Part shown: positions 44,895 through 53,561 of the stretch, one piece after another | How the letters are laid out: each line of letters starts with the position of its first letter | Numbering within the stretch: position 1 is the stretch's first letter | Origin: Bizionia myxarmorum | GTDB lineage: Bacteria; Bacteroidota; Bacteroidia; Flavobacteriales; Flavobacteriaceae | NCBI RefSeq assembly: GCF_008086205.1 | Contig: NZ_VSKK01000001.1 | Location: forward strand, 558,001 to 622,000 | Reading direction: 5' to 3' | Length of the DNA: 64,000 nt | Notes under the pieces: model-generated | What the model saw: only the letters and a program-made list of their open reading frames with translations | Told to the model about the DNA's origin: nothing | Databases searched by the model: none | Translations under genes and position numbers: made by a program

Positions 44895-45239
44895 TTAAGA
44901 ATTATTTTTGTTTTCGGAATTATAAAATAAATGCTTTAAGCTTCTTTTCAATAAAACAAAGCGATAGACACCGATTACAAAGAAGAGCGCACTAAATACT
45001 AATGATAATAACGATAAATATTTAAAGTTTGGAAACCCTTCCAATTGTAAGAAAGCAATGCCTCCTAAAAGTAAATAAAGCGAAGATCGAATATAGGATA
45101 ATAAGGTACGTTCGTTTGCCAATCGGGTGCGTTCAATGGCTAAATAATCTCTTAAAATGACCTCATCATCGGGTTTAAAATCACGTCCAAAACGAAGTAA
45201 ATCCATTTTTCTAATTTTCAGTGCATCCGGAGTTTTCAT
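44895..45239 (-). CDS. DUF202 family membrane protein
   Basis: 114 residues. A soluble N-terminal part with DYLAIERTRLANERTLLSYIRSSLYLLLGG, the characteristic DUF202 stretch, is followed by two membrane helices (about 50-70 and 76-95). Function unknown in the family. It lies 33 nt upstream of the SLC13-type transporter on the same strand and may be co-transcribed. Confidence 0.8.
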   Translation of the reverse strand: MKTPDALKIRKMDLLRFGRDFKPDDEVILRDYLAIERTRLANERTLLSYIRSSLYLLLGGIAFLQLEGFPNFKYLSLLSLVFSALFFVIGVYRFVLLKRSLKHLFYNSENKNNS

Positions 45240-45382
45240 AGTAAGCTTTTTATAAATTTAATTTAAATTTCCACAGCAGCAAATAATTTGGCTACCTTCT
45301 TCAGTTTTCAAAATGTTAAAAAACATCTAATATCCCACTAAATTTTTCAGAAATATGGCATGAATTCGTAATTTGCACAGAT

Positions 45383-46243
45383 ATGAAATTATATCCTATA
45401 AATTCTGGAAATTTTAAATTGGATGGTGGTGCTATGTTTGGCGTGGTTCCTAAATCACTTTGGCAACGTACTAATCCAGCAGATGCTAACAATATGATTG
45501 ATATTGCAGCCCGTTGCATGCTTATTGAAGATGGCGATAAATTAACGTTAATTGATACAGGCATGGGCGATAAGCAAAACGATAAATTTTTTGGATATTA
45601 CTATTTATGGGGTGATGATTCTATTGATAAATCGCTAAAACAACACGGTTTTCATCGGGATGATATTACAGATGTTTTTATGACACATTTACATTTTGAT
45701 CATTGTGGTGGCAGCATTCAATGGAATAAAGACCGAACGGATTACGAGCCCGCTTTTAAAAATGCACATTATTGGAGTAATAAAGACCATTGGCAATGGG
45801 CAACACAACCCAATAACCGTGAGAAAGCTTCATTTTTAGAAGAAAACATTTTGCCTATTAAAAAAAGCGGACAACTCAAGTTTACCGATGTTCCAAATGC
45901 CGACATGCAACATAAATCCGAACTGGGTTTTGATATTTTTTACGCCAATGGCCACACAGATAAACAAATGATTCCCATGATTAATTACAAAGGAAAAACT
46001 ATTTGTTTTATGGCCGATTTATTGCCAACCGTTGGACACTTACCATTACCTTTTGTAATGGGCTATGATACAAGGCCTTTGCTCACATTGGACGAAAAAG
46101 AAAAATTTCTGAAAATGGCAGCAGATAATAATTATTACCTATTTTTGGAACACGACGCACATAATGAAATAATTACAGTAAAAAACACAGTAAAAGGCGT
46201 GCGATTACAAGACGTTTATAGCTGTAAAGAAATTTTTAACTAA
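45383..46243 (+). CDS. MBL-fold metallo-hydrolase
   Basis: 286 residues with the metallo-beta-lactamase metal motif THLHFDHCGG (about 105-114), further ligands in NGHTDKQM and in FLEHDAH near the C-terminus, and LIDTGMGDKQ in the N-terminal half. It has no signal peptide, so it is cytoplasmic. The family includes lactonases and other hydrolases, and the substrate cannot be assigned. A CGTAATTTGCA stretch at 45374-45384 resembles a shortened -7 box just at the start. It is followed 14 nt later by the S8 protease, so the pair are probably co-transcribed. Confidence 0.85.
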   Translation: MKLYPINSGNFKLDGGAMFGVVPKSLWQRTNPADANNMIDIAARCMLIEDGDKLTLIDTGMGDKQNDKFFGYYYLWGDDSIDKSLKQHGFHRDDITDVFMTHLHFDHCGGSIQWNKDRTDYEPAFKNAHYWSNKDHWQWATQPNNREKASFLEENILPIKKSGQLKFTDVPNADMQHKSELGFDIFYANGHTDKQMIPMINYKGKTICFMADLLPTVGHLPLPFVMGYDTRPLLTLDEKEKFLKMAADNNYYLFLEHDAHNEIITVKNTVKGVRLQDVYSCKEIFN

Positions 46244-46257
46244 ACTTATATTTTAAA

Positions 46258-47865
46258 ATGAAATTAATTAAATCCTTTGTATTTACAGCGGGAATTGCTG
46301 CAGTAATGACCAGCTGTGGTAGTGGTGCCGAAATTTTATCGACACCTATAGAAAATATTGACATGGTTCCTTTAAAAATCAGCGAACTTACAGAAGCTGA
46401 AAAACACAATTGGGGTCACTTAGACCTAGTGAAGGACACTATTCCTGGTATGAGTGTTGACAAAGCGTATGCTGAAATTATAAAAAACAAAAAAGGCGAA
46501 ATCGTAATTGTTGCGGTTATCGATTCGGGTATTGATATTGAGCACGAAGATTTAAACGGTGTGCTTTGGACAAACAAAAAGGAAATTCCTGGAAACGGCA
46601 TTGATGATGATAACAACGGTTATATTGATGATATTCACGGCTGGAACTTTTTAGGAGATGCTTATGATGAGCAATTGGAATTTGTAAGAATCATTGCTAA
46701 AGGTGATGAGTCTAATCCACAATACGCAGCTGCTGTAGCGGAATATGATGAAAAATATCAAGAAGCTTTAGCAAACAAGCAACGTTATGACCAAATTTAC
46801 GAAATGGTTCAAAGTGCTGATGAAACCATCTCTAAACATTTAGGTAAAAAAGAATATACTAAAGAAGAAGTTGCTGCTATTGATACAGACAAAGCAGACG
46901 TTAAACAAGCAGCTGCCATGTTACAAAACATGTATGCTAACGGTTTAGATTCGTCTACAGCTGCTTTATCTGCTATAAAAGAAGGTGTTACCTACTTTTC
47001 AGATCAAGTAAATGTTAATTTAAATAAAGACTTAAAAGGTAGAACTACCGGTGATAATCCCGATGATTTAACCGATGTAGGTTACGGAAACGGAAACGTT
47101 ATGCCATCTCAAAAAGATGAAAGTCACGGAACGCATGTTGCTGGTATCATTGCTGCAGAGCGTAATAACGGTAAAGGTGCAAATGGTGTTGCTAATAATG
47201 TTCAAATTATGAGCTTACGTGCTGTACCAAATGGTGATGAGTACGATAAGGATATTGCATTAGCTATTCGTTATGCAGTAGATAATGGTGCTAAAGTTAT
47301 CAACGGAAGTTTCGGTAAATACTACTCGCCACACAGTGATTGGGTACGTGATGCTATTGCGTATGCAAGTGATAATGATGTGATTTTTGTCAATGCTGCC
47401 GGAAACGAAGGTATTGATATTGATACGAAAGATGTTTATCCAAATGATGCCATTGGAACTGGTACTGAAGTTTCTAAAACCTTTATTACAGTAGGTGCTT
47501 TAGAGCCTAAATATGGTCCAAGTATGATTGCTGGATTTTCTAACTACGGAAAAATTAATGTAGATGTTTTTGCCCCAGGCGCTAAAATATATTCTACAAC
47601 TCCAGAAAACGAATATGATACTAAAGGTGGAACGTCTATGGCTGCTCCTGCTGTTGCTGGAGTTGTTGCTTTAGTTCGCTCATACTATCCAAAATTAACT
47701 GCGGCGCAGGTTAAACAAGTTATTTTAGATTCAGGTATTCCTGTTATGACTAAAGTAGTTGTTGGTGGTGATGCGACGGATGTTAGACCTTTTAGTGAAT
47801 TAACAAAATCAGCTAAAATGGTAAATGCTTACAACGCCCTAATTATGGCGAGCCAAATGAAATAA
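46258..47865 (+). CDS. S8 subtilisin-family protease lipoprotein with large insertion
   Basis: 535 residues. MKLIKSFVFTAGIAAVMTSC is a lipoprotein signal (Cys20). The triad is visible: Asp89 in VAVIDSGIDIEHED, His290 in DESHGTHVAGII and Ser460 in GGTSMAAPAVAG, with the oxyanion Asn in VNAAGNEG. About 200 residues separate Asp from His, far more than the about 30 of classical subtilisin; residues about 140-260 form a helical, Glu/Lys/Ala-rich insert. It probably faces the periplasm or surface. Downstream of an MBL hydrolase by 14 nt, and ends in its own terminator. Confidence 0.9.
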   Translation: MKLIKSFVFTAGIAAVMTSCGSGAEILSTPIENIDMVPLKISELTEAEKHNWGHLDLVKDTIPGMSVDKAYAEIIKNKKGEIVIVAVIDSGIDIEHEDLNGVLWTNKKEIPGNGIDDDNNGYIDDIHGWNFLGDAYDEQLEFVRIIAKGDESNPQYAAAVAEYDEKYQEALANKQRYDQIYEMVQSADETISKHLGKKEYTKEEVAAIDTDKADVKQAAAMLQNMYANGLDSSTAALSAIKEGVTYFSDQVNVNLNKDLKGRTTGDNPDDLTDVGYGNGNVMPSQKDESHGTHVAGIIAAERNNGKGANGVANNVQIMSLRAVPNGDEYDKDIALAIRYAVDNGAKVINGSFGKYYSPHSDWVRDAIAYASDNDVIFVNAAGNEGIDIDTKDVYPNDAIGTGTEVSKTFITVGALEPKYGPSMIAGFSNYGKINVDVFAPGAKIYSTTPENEYDTKGGTSMAAPAVAGVVALVRSYYPKLTAAQVKQVILDSGIPVMTKVVVGGDATDVRPFSELTKSAKMVNAYNALIMASQMK

Positions 47866-47880
47866 TTTCTTATAAATCGA

Positions 47881-47918
47881 AAAAAATCTCATCACTTAAA
47901 TGATGGGATTTTTTTTAC
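47881..47918 (+). terminator. Terminator after the S8 protease gene
   Basis: aaaaatctcatca pairs with tgatgggattttt (one G-T) around cttaaa, followed by T. 15 nt past the stop. Confidence 0.85.
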
Positions 47919-47934
47919 TTAAATTTTACTTATT

Positions 47935-49734
47935 ATGAAAAAACTCCTATTCTCTATTTGCTGTTTAAGCCTTTTACTCGCTTGCGGTACGGCGAGCCAA
48001 ATGGACACGCAGAAATCTGTAACTAAATCAGACAATTCGTACTATTGGCAACAACATGTAGATTACAAAATGGAAGTTGATATGGATGTGGAATCCTATC
48101 AATATCAAGGAAAACAGAAATTAGTTTACACGAATAATTCACCAGATGTTTTAAAACGCGTTTATTATCATTTATACTTCAACGCTTTTCAGCCAGGTAG
48201 TGAAATGGATGTACGTTCTAGAACTATTTCCGATCCAGATGGTCGTGTAGGTGATAGAATTAGTAAACTTAAACCGAATGAAATTGGCTATGTAAAAGTG
48301 AATTCTTTAAAACAAAACGGAACGACTTTAAATCATAAAACGGTAGGAACTGTTTTAGAAGTGCAATTAGCCAAAGCTATTCAGCCAGGAGAATCCGTAA
48401 CTTTTGATATGGATTTTGACGGACAAGTACCAGTTCAAATTCGTCGTTCTGGGCGTAATAGTTCAGAAGATGTGGCATTATCTATGACACAATGGTATCC
48501 AAAATTAGCTGAATATGATTTTGAAGGTTGGCATGCAGATCCTTATATTGGTCGTGAATTTCATGGCGTTTGGGGAGATTTTGATGTAAAATTAACTATT
48601 GATAAAGATTATGTTGTAGCTGGAACAGGTTATCAGCAAGAACCTGTTAAAACAAACGGGAATAAAAAAACAATACATTTTATAGCACCAAGAGTTCACG
48701 ATTTTATGTGGGCAGCAGATCCTGATTATATTCATGATACCATGCAAGTTCCAGATGGCCCTATTTTAAATTTTTACTATAAAAATACCCTATCTGATGA
48801 TCAAAAAGCAGATTGGAAAAAGCTACAGCCAAAAACGGTAGCCTTAATGCAGTATTTCAGTGAGCAAATTGGCGAGTATCCTTATAAGCAATATTCAGTA
48901 ATTCAAGGTGGCGATGGCGGAATGGAATATGCTATGGGAACTTTAATTACAGGAAAACGTTCTTTAGGTAGTTTAGTGGGCGTTACAGCACACGAATTAG
49001 CACATACATGGTTTCAGTTTTTACTAGCTTTTAATGAGTTGAAACACGAATGGATGGATGAAGGTTTCACCAGTTATATTAGTGATTATGCTATGAATGA
49101 AGTCATGAACCAAAACAAAGCAAATCCAACAGAAAGTGCGTACAGAAGCTATATTTATTTAGCTAAATCTGATAAAGAGCAACCTTTAACAACACATGCG
49201 GACCGTTATGTCTATAACCAAGTTTATGGAATTCAAGCTTACAGCAAAGGTTCTGTGTTTTTAGAGCAATTAGGCTATGTTATTGGTGAAGAAAATTTAA
49301 AAACAACCATTAAAAAATTCTATACTGATTTTGCTTTCAAACATCCAACACCTATGGATTTCATCCGCACGGCTGAAAAGGTGACCGATTTTGAATTAGA
49401 TTGGTATTTAATGGATTTTGCACAAACAACGAACACGATTGATTATGCTGTAACTGATATTGCCGGTAAAACTGTTTCGTTAGCGCGTATTGGTTTAATG
49501 CCAATGCCTATAGACATTACCGTAACTTATACAGATGGTACATCAGAAAATTTCTACATTCCGTTGCGTATGATGCGTGGATCTAAACCCACAACGGCTA
49601 CCATTATTGCAGATTGGGCTTGGGCTTTCCCAACTTATACATTTGAAGTTTCTAAAACGGTGAAATCTGTTGAAATTGATCCAGCAAAAGGAATGGCCGA
49701 TATTGATAGAGATAATAACACAATGGAAAAATAA
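47935..49734 (+). CDS. M1-family zinc aminopeptidase lipoprotein
   Basis: 599 residues. MKKLLFSICCLSLLLAC is a lipoprotein signal (Cys17). Zinc site HELAH (353-357) with Glu376 in WMDEGFTSY, and GGMEYAMGT for substrate N-terminus binding. Shares layout with the other M1 enzyme at 21607 but with clearly different sequence and with lipid anchoring, so they are separate paralogues rather than a recent duplication. It lies between the S8 gene's terminator and rnpA. Probably membrane-anchored peptide trimming. Confidence 0.9.
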   Translation: MKKLLFSICCLSLLLACGTASQMDTQKSVTKSDNSYYWQQHVDYKMEVDMDVESYQYQGKQKLVYTNNSPDVLKRVYYHLYFNAFQPGSEMDVRSRTISDPDGRVGDRISKLKPNEIGYVKVNSLKQNGTTLNHKTVGTVLEVQLAKAIQPGESVTFDMDFDGQVPVQIRRSGRNSSEDVALSMTQWYPKLAEYDFEGWHADPYIGREFHGVWGDFDVKLTIDKDYVVAGTGYQQEPVKTNGNKKTIHFIAPRVHDFMWAADPDYIHDTMQVPDGPILNFYYKNTLSDDQKADWKKLQPKTVALMQYFSEQIGEYPYKQYSVIQGGDGGMEYAMGTLITGKRSLGSLVGVTAHELAHTWFQFLLAFNELKHEWMDEGFTSYISDYAMNEVMNQNKANPTESAYRSYIYLAKSDKEQPLTTHADRYVYNQVYGIQAYSKGSVFLEQLGYVIGEENLKTTIKKFYTDFAFKHPTPMDFIRTAEKVTDFELDWYLMDFAQTTNTIDYAVTDIAGKTVSLARIGLMPMPIDITVTYTDGTSENFYIPLRMMRGSKPTTATIIADWAWAFPTYTFEVSKTVKSVEIDPAKGMADIDRDNNTMEK

Positions 49735-49752
49735 AATTTTTTATACCATTTC

Positions 49753-49787
49753 AAAAAGCTGCTTTCGTTATAAAAGCAGCTTTTTTT
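49753..49787 (+). terminator. Terminator after the second M1 peptidase gene
   Basis: aaaaagctgcttt pairs with aaagcagcttttt around a 7-base loop and runs into T. Confidence 0.85.
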
Positions 49788-49799
49788 ATGCTTAATTTG

Positions 49800-49807
49800 T
49801 ACCTTTG
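49800..49807 (+). promoter_or_regulatory. -7 box TACCTTTG of rnpA
   Basis: TAnnTTTG match ending 7 nt before the rnpA ATG at 49815, implying a very short or absent leader. Confidence 0.45.
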
Positions 49808-49814
49808 AAAACGC

Positions 49815-50213
49815 ATGGATAAAACGTATAATAAACACGAAAAATTAAAAAGCAAAAAACTGATTGACCAACTCTTTACAGAAGGCAAATCGGTGTCTGT
49901 GTATCCGTTTCGTATGGTTTATTTGGAAACGATCTTTGAAGATCATGTTCCCTTTAAAACCGGTGTTTCTGTTTCCAAAAAATATTTCAAAAAAGCAGTA
50001 GATAGAAATCGGATAAAACGCCTCATGCGTGAAGCATATCGCTTAAACAAAACCACCTATTTTAACAACATTACAACACCTTATGCGTTTATGATTTTGT
50101 ACATTGGTAACACAAAACCAACCTACAACCATGTTGAACAGTCTATGAACAAGCTGTTTAAAAAGTTTACAAACGTCACGCCTAAACAAACTATTGATGA
50201 AAAAACTACTTAA
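49815..50213 (+). CDS. rnpA: Ribonuclease P protein component
   Basis: 132 residues, within the normal range. The basic RNA-binding signature is visible: FKTGVSVSKKYFKKAVDRNRIKRLMREAYRLNK (the RNR motif). It binds the catalytic RNA for 5' tRNA maturation. It is not next to rpmH here, unlike many bacteria; instead its last 17 nt overlap the start of a CtpA-like protease gene, so the two are translated from one message. Confidence 0.95.
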   Translation: MDKTYNKHEKLKSKKLIDQLFTEGKSVSVYPFRMVYLETIFEDHVPFKTGVSVSKKYFKKAVDRNRIKRLMREAYRLNKTTYFNNITTPYAFMILYIGNTKPTYNHVEQSMNKLFKKFTNVTPKQTIDEKTT

Positions 50214-51831
50214 AAAGCGCATTCTTATCCCCTTTTTTGCGCTTACTGTTTTTATAACGGGTTCCGCTTTTCAAAATGACTTTTTTGAAATCGCGAAGCA
50301 AATTGAAATCTTCACCACTTTATATAAAGAAATTAATATGAATTATGTGGATGAAACCAACCCTGCTGAATTGATGGATACCGCCATTAAAAGCATGCTA
50401 AAAGATTTGGATCCTTACACACAGTTTTACAACGAACAAGATGTTGAAGCTGAAAAAATTAGAAGAACAGGCGATTATACAGGCATTGGTGCTAACGTGC
50501 GCACCATGAAAGATAAGCTTGTTATTATTGAGCCTTATAAAAATTATCCTGCAGACAAAGCCGGACTTAAAGCTGGTGATGAAATAATAAAAATTGAAAA
50601 CACCGTTATTGCCAATTATAAAGATGATGCTGGCGATTTATTAAAAGGAACAAACGGCACCCAAGTAAACGTCACTTATTTACGTCAAGGCAAAGAGTTT
50701 ACGACTAAAATTATCCGATCAGAAATTGAAATAGATGCCGTGCCTCATTTCTCTATGGTGGATGATAAAACAGGTTATATTGTTCTGGATAAATTCAATA
50801 ATAAAGCATCACAACAAACAGGTTATGCGCTGCGCGATTTAAAAGCCCAAGGTGCGCAACGCATTATTTTAGATTTACGGGGTAATCCAGGTGGCTTGTT
50901 ATTAGAAGCTGTAAACGTGGTAAATTTATTTATTCCAAAAGGGCAATTGGTCGTGACTACCAAATCCAAAGTTAAAAAATACAACCGCGAATATTACACA
51001 CAAAAAGATCCGATAGATACAGCTATTCCATTAGTTGTTTTAATTAATGGCAGCAGCGCATCGGCCAGCGAAATTGTTTCAGGTTCTTTACAAGATTTAG
51101 ATCGTGCGGTAATTGTTGGATCAAGAAGTTTTGGAAAAGGTTTAGTACAGCGCCCAAAACCATTATCCTATGGTACGCAGCTTAAAATTACTATTTCGCG
51201 TTATTATACGCCTTCAGGCCGTTGTATTCAAGCATTAGATTATGTGCATCGAGATAAAGATGGCAATGCGGTACGTATTGAAAAAGATAAATACAATGAA
51301 TTTAAAACTAAAAATGGCCGCAAGGTTTTTGATGGTGGCGGCGTATTGCCAGATGAACGCTTGAATGTTACTGAAAATTCATCCATTACTAATGCCATTA
51401 CAAACGATTTCTTGATTTTTGATTATGCTACTGAATATTATTACAAGCATCCCGATTTAAATGTGACGGATTTTGAACTAACAACTGGCGATTTTGACGC
51501 CTTTAAAAGCTATTTGAAAGCTAATAACTTCAACTTCATAACCGAGACTGAAAAAGCTTTGACAGAGGTCCTTAAAAGCGCTGAGAAGGAGAAATTGGAT
51601 GATAATATTCAAAAAGACTATAAAGCTTTGGTTGATAATTTAAACAATTCAAAAGCATTAGCCATTGATGAGAATAAAGAAGACTTATTAACTATACTAA
51701 CCGATGAAATTGTAAAGCGATATGTGTACCGTGAAGGTTTGTATGATTACTATAAAGTTCATAATTTAGAGATTAAAAAAGCAGCTACAATATTGTCTAA
51801 TTCAAGCACTTATAATGGATATTTAAGATAA
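50197..51831 (+). CDS. S41-family C-terminal processing peptidase (CtpA-like)
   Basis: 544 residues from the ATG at 50197, within rnpA. A signal or anchor (about 8-25) leads to a PDZ domain (about 96-170, GIGANVRTMKDKLVII) and the protease core with Ser289 in GSSASASEIVSG and Lys314 in SFGKGLVQRP, the Ser-Lys dyad 25 residues apart as in Prc. C-terminal ~150 residues are helical. It cleaves C-terminal tails of periplasmic proteins; in this phylum such proteases may relate to T9SS or envelope maturation, which is inference. Confidence 0.92.
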   Translation: MKKLLKKRILIPFFALTVFITGSAFQNDFFEIAKQIEIFTTLYKEINMNYVDETNPAELMDTAIKSMLKDLDPYTQFYNEQDVEAEKIRRTGDYTGIGANVRTMKDKLVIIEPYKNYPADKAGLKAGDEIIKIENTVIANYKDDAGDLLKGTNGTQVNVTYLRQGKEFTTKIIRSEIEIDAVPHFSMVDDKTGYIVLDKFNNKASQQTGYALRDLKAQGAQRIILDLRGNPGGLLLEAVNVVNLFIPKGQLVVTTKSKVKKYNREYYTQKDPIDTAIPLVVLINGSSASASEIVSGSLQDLDRAVIVGSRSFGKGLVQRPKPLSYGTQLKITISRYYTPSGRCIQALDYVHRDKDGNAVRIEKDKYNEFKTKNGRKVFDGGGVLPDERLNVTENSSITNAITNDFLIFDYATEYYYKHPDLNVTDFELTTGDFDAFKSYLKANNFNFITETEKALTEVLKSAEKEKLDDNIQKDYKALVDNLNNSKALAIDENKEDLLTILTDEIVKRYVYREGLYDYYKVHNLEIKKAATILSNSSTYNGYLR

Positions 51832-51867
51832 TTTGAATATATTGAGCTTTGTTTGCCCTAATAATTC

Positions 51868-52713
51868 ATGAAAACGCGATTATTACTCCTTTTTCTTATT
51901 GGTTTTAACTGGCTTTTTTCTCAAGAAGAGCGCAGGCATATTGTCTTTTTTGAAACAGATCAATATATTGTTTTACCAACAGAAGAAAGTCGCTTGCTTT
52001 TATTCCTTTCCGAAATTGAATCTTTAGACATTGAAAAAATATCCATTTACGGGTTTTGCGATGATACCGGATCTAAAAATTATAATTTAAGACTTTCACA
52101 ATACCGCGCCAATTCTATTAAAACCATTTTTTCTAATAATGAATTTGATGAAACTAGAATCACCAATGTGGATGGTAAAGGTGAAGTATTATTAAAAGTG
52201 GTTGATGAAGAAGATGTGGCAAAAATTCGTGGTTTAAACCGCAAGGTAGAAATCCGCGTGCAACCCTATTCTCCGCCACGAACTGAAGCCGATTTAGTAA
52301 AACCGAAACCCAAAGAATTTTCAGAAGCTATAAAAGGGGATGTCAAAGCTGGCGATAAGTTTTTACTAGAAAACATGTTGTTTAATACCGGATACAGTAC
52401 GCTGCTGCCTGAATCTAAAAAAACACTTCAAAAAATAGCTGAAACACTAATTGAACGTGAAGATATTTACTTCACTATTCAAGGACATGTTTGCTGTACC
52501 CAAAATGGCCGCGATGCTGTTGACAGACGCACTAACAAGCAAAATTTATCGGCTGCCAGAGCTAAATATATCTATGATTATTTAGAGAAAAAAGGTGTAG
52601 ATAAGCGCCGAATGAAATATGTAGGCATGCGCCGTAAATTTCCATTAGGTGGCGAACCCAAATATGATAGACGTGTGGAAATTTTGGTTACTTATGTTGG
52701 TGCCGCCGATTAG
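51868..52713 (+). CDS. OmpA-family protein with two tandem OmpA domains
   Basis: 281 residues. Signal peptide (1-18, NWLFSQ), then two OmpA-C-like domains: about 20-130 (ISIYGFCDDTGSKNYNLRLSQYRANSI) and about 155-275 (IQGHVCCTQNGRDAVDRRT with NLSAARAKYIYDYLEKKGVD). Both keep the helix signature LSxxRA(N/K) that binds peptidoglycan, but the second has a Cys-Cys pair in place of the usual acidic contact. It lacks a barrel or lipobox, so it is probably a soluble periplasmic protein. Its last 4 nt overlap the convergent GNAT gene. Confidence 0.8.
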   Translation: MKTRLLLLFLIGFNWLFSQEERRHIVFFETDQYIVLPTEESRLLLFLSEIESLDIEKISIYGFCDDTGSKNYNLRLSQYRANSIKTIFSNNEFDETRITNVDGKGEVLLKVVDEEDVAKIRGLNRKVEIRVQPYSPPRTEADLVKPKPKEFSEAIKGDVKAGDKFLLENMLFNTGYSTLLPESKKTLQKIAETLIEREDIYFTIQGHVCCTQNGRDAVDRRTNKQNLSAARAKYIYDYLEKKGVDKRRMKYVGMRRKFPLGGEPKYDRRVEILVTYVGAAD

Positions 52714-53153
52714 TTTTTAAGCATTCCAATATGTGGAATACCATCTTCTAAATAACCTTCACCAACTTCCTGAAAGCCTAAATTATTATAGAATTTTTTT
52801 AAATAGGTTTGCGCCGAAATCTTTATAGTGGTTTCGTTATAAGTAGTTTTTATTGCCTCAATAGAAGCCTTCATAATATCATAACCATATTGATGTTTTC
52901 GCTCGTTTTCTTGAACAACCACACGGCCAATGCTCGCTTCATCAAAATAAAAACCCGGTTTAAAAATACGTGTGTAAGCTACAAGCTTGTTATTTTTAAA
53001 ACCTAACACATGCAAGGCTCTCTCATCTTTTCCATCCACATCTTGGTAAACGCAATTTTGTTCTACTACAAAAACTTCGCTTCGTAATTGTAATACCTGG
53101 TAAAGCTCTACGGTTGTTAATTCTTGAAAGGTTTTGGTTATAATTTCTAACAT
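52710..53153 (-). CDS. GNAT-family N-acetyltransferase, ElaA-like
   Basis: 147 residues. The N-terminal LTTVELYQVLQLRSEVFVVEQNCVYQDVDG is the ElaA signature; acetyl-CoA contacts in ASIGRVVVQENERKHQYGYDIM (Q/RxxGxG-like) and C-terminal YNNLGFQEVGEGYLEDGIPH. Function of ElaA is not known. Converges on the double-OmpA gene, 4-nt overlap; two nt upstream of it is a lipoprotein gene's stop. Confidence 0.85.
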   Translation of the reverse strand: MLEIITKTFQELTTVELYQVLQLRSEVFVVEQNCVYQDVDGKDERALHVLGFKNNKLVAYTRIFKPGFYFDEASIGRVVVQENERKHQYGYDIMKASIEAIKTTYNETTIKISAQTYLKKFYNNLGFQEVGEGYLEDGIPHIGMLKN

Positions 53154-53155
53154 AT

Positions 53156-53548
53156 TTAAAAGGACTTTCGGGTTACAACTAAATTATTTCCTGGAATTTC
53201 TAGGGATACCTCAAAATAATAACGGCCTTTAGTTACTAGGGTATTTTCGTCATATCTAACCGGTGAATAGGCATAAAAACCATTCGCAGTTTGGACCGTT
53301 ATTTCCACCTCGGAATAAACAGCGCTTACTTCATAAAAACCTGAATAACTTTCTGGTTCTATTTGTTGAAATACTAAACTTCCGTTGGCCGTTATAATTT
53401 CAGTTCGTAAAAGTTTGGTATTGGTATTGTTCTTAATGGCTATTTCTAAATTTTGAGGTGGCGGAAATGCTTCATTAATAAGCGCATCTGTAGCCCGTGA
53501 ACAGGATAAAATGCTCAAGAGCATAAATAATAAAAGCGAATTTCTCAT
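53156..53548 (-). CDS. Hypothetical lipoprotein
   Basis: 130 residues from the ATG at 53548, whose MRNSLLLFMLLSILSC gives lipobox ILSC. A longer frame to 53644 would overlap the end of the CDF gene and lacks a signal. The mature part is beta-strand rich (LEIAIKNNTNTKLLRTEII, YSEVEITVQTANGFYAYS, GRYYFEVSLEI) without known domain. In a minus-strand run with CDF and rpiB (13 nt after CDF stop). Confidence 0.7.
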   Translation of the reverse strand: MRNSLLLFMLLSILSCSRATDALINEAFPPPQNLEIAIKNNTNTKLLRTEIITANGSLVFQQIEPESYSGFYEVSAVYSEVEITVQTANGFYAYSPVRYDENTLVTKGRYYFEVSLEIPGNNLVVTRKSF

Positions 53549-53561
53549 CAGAGTTTGGTTT

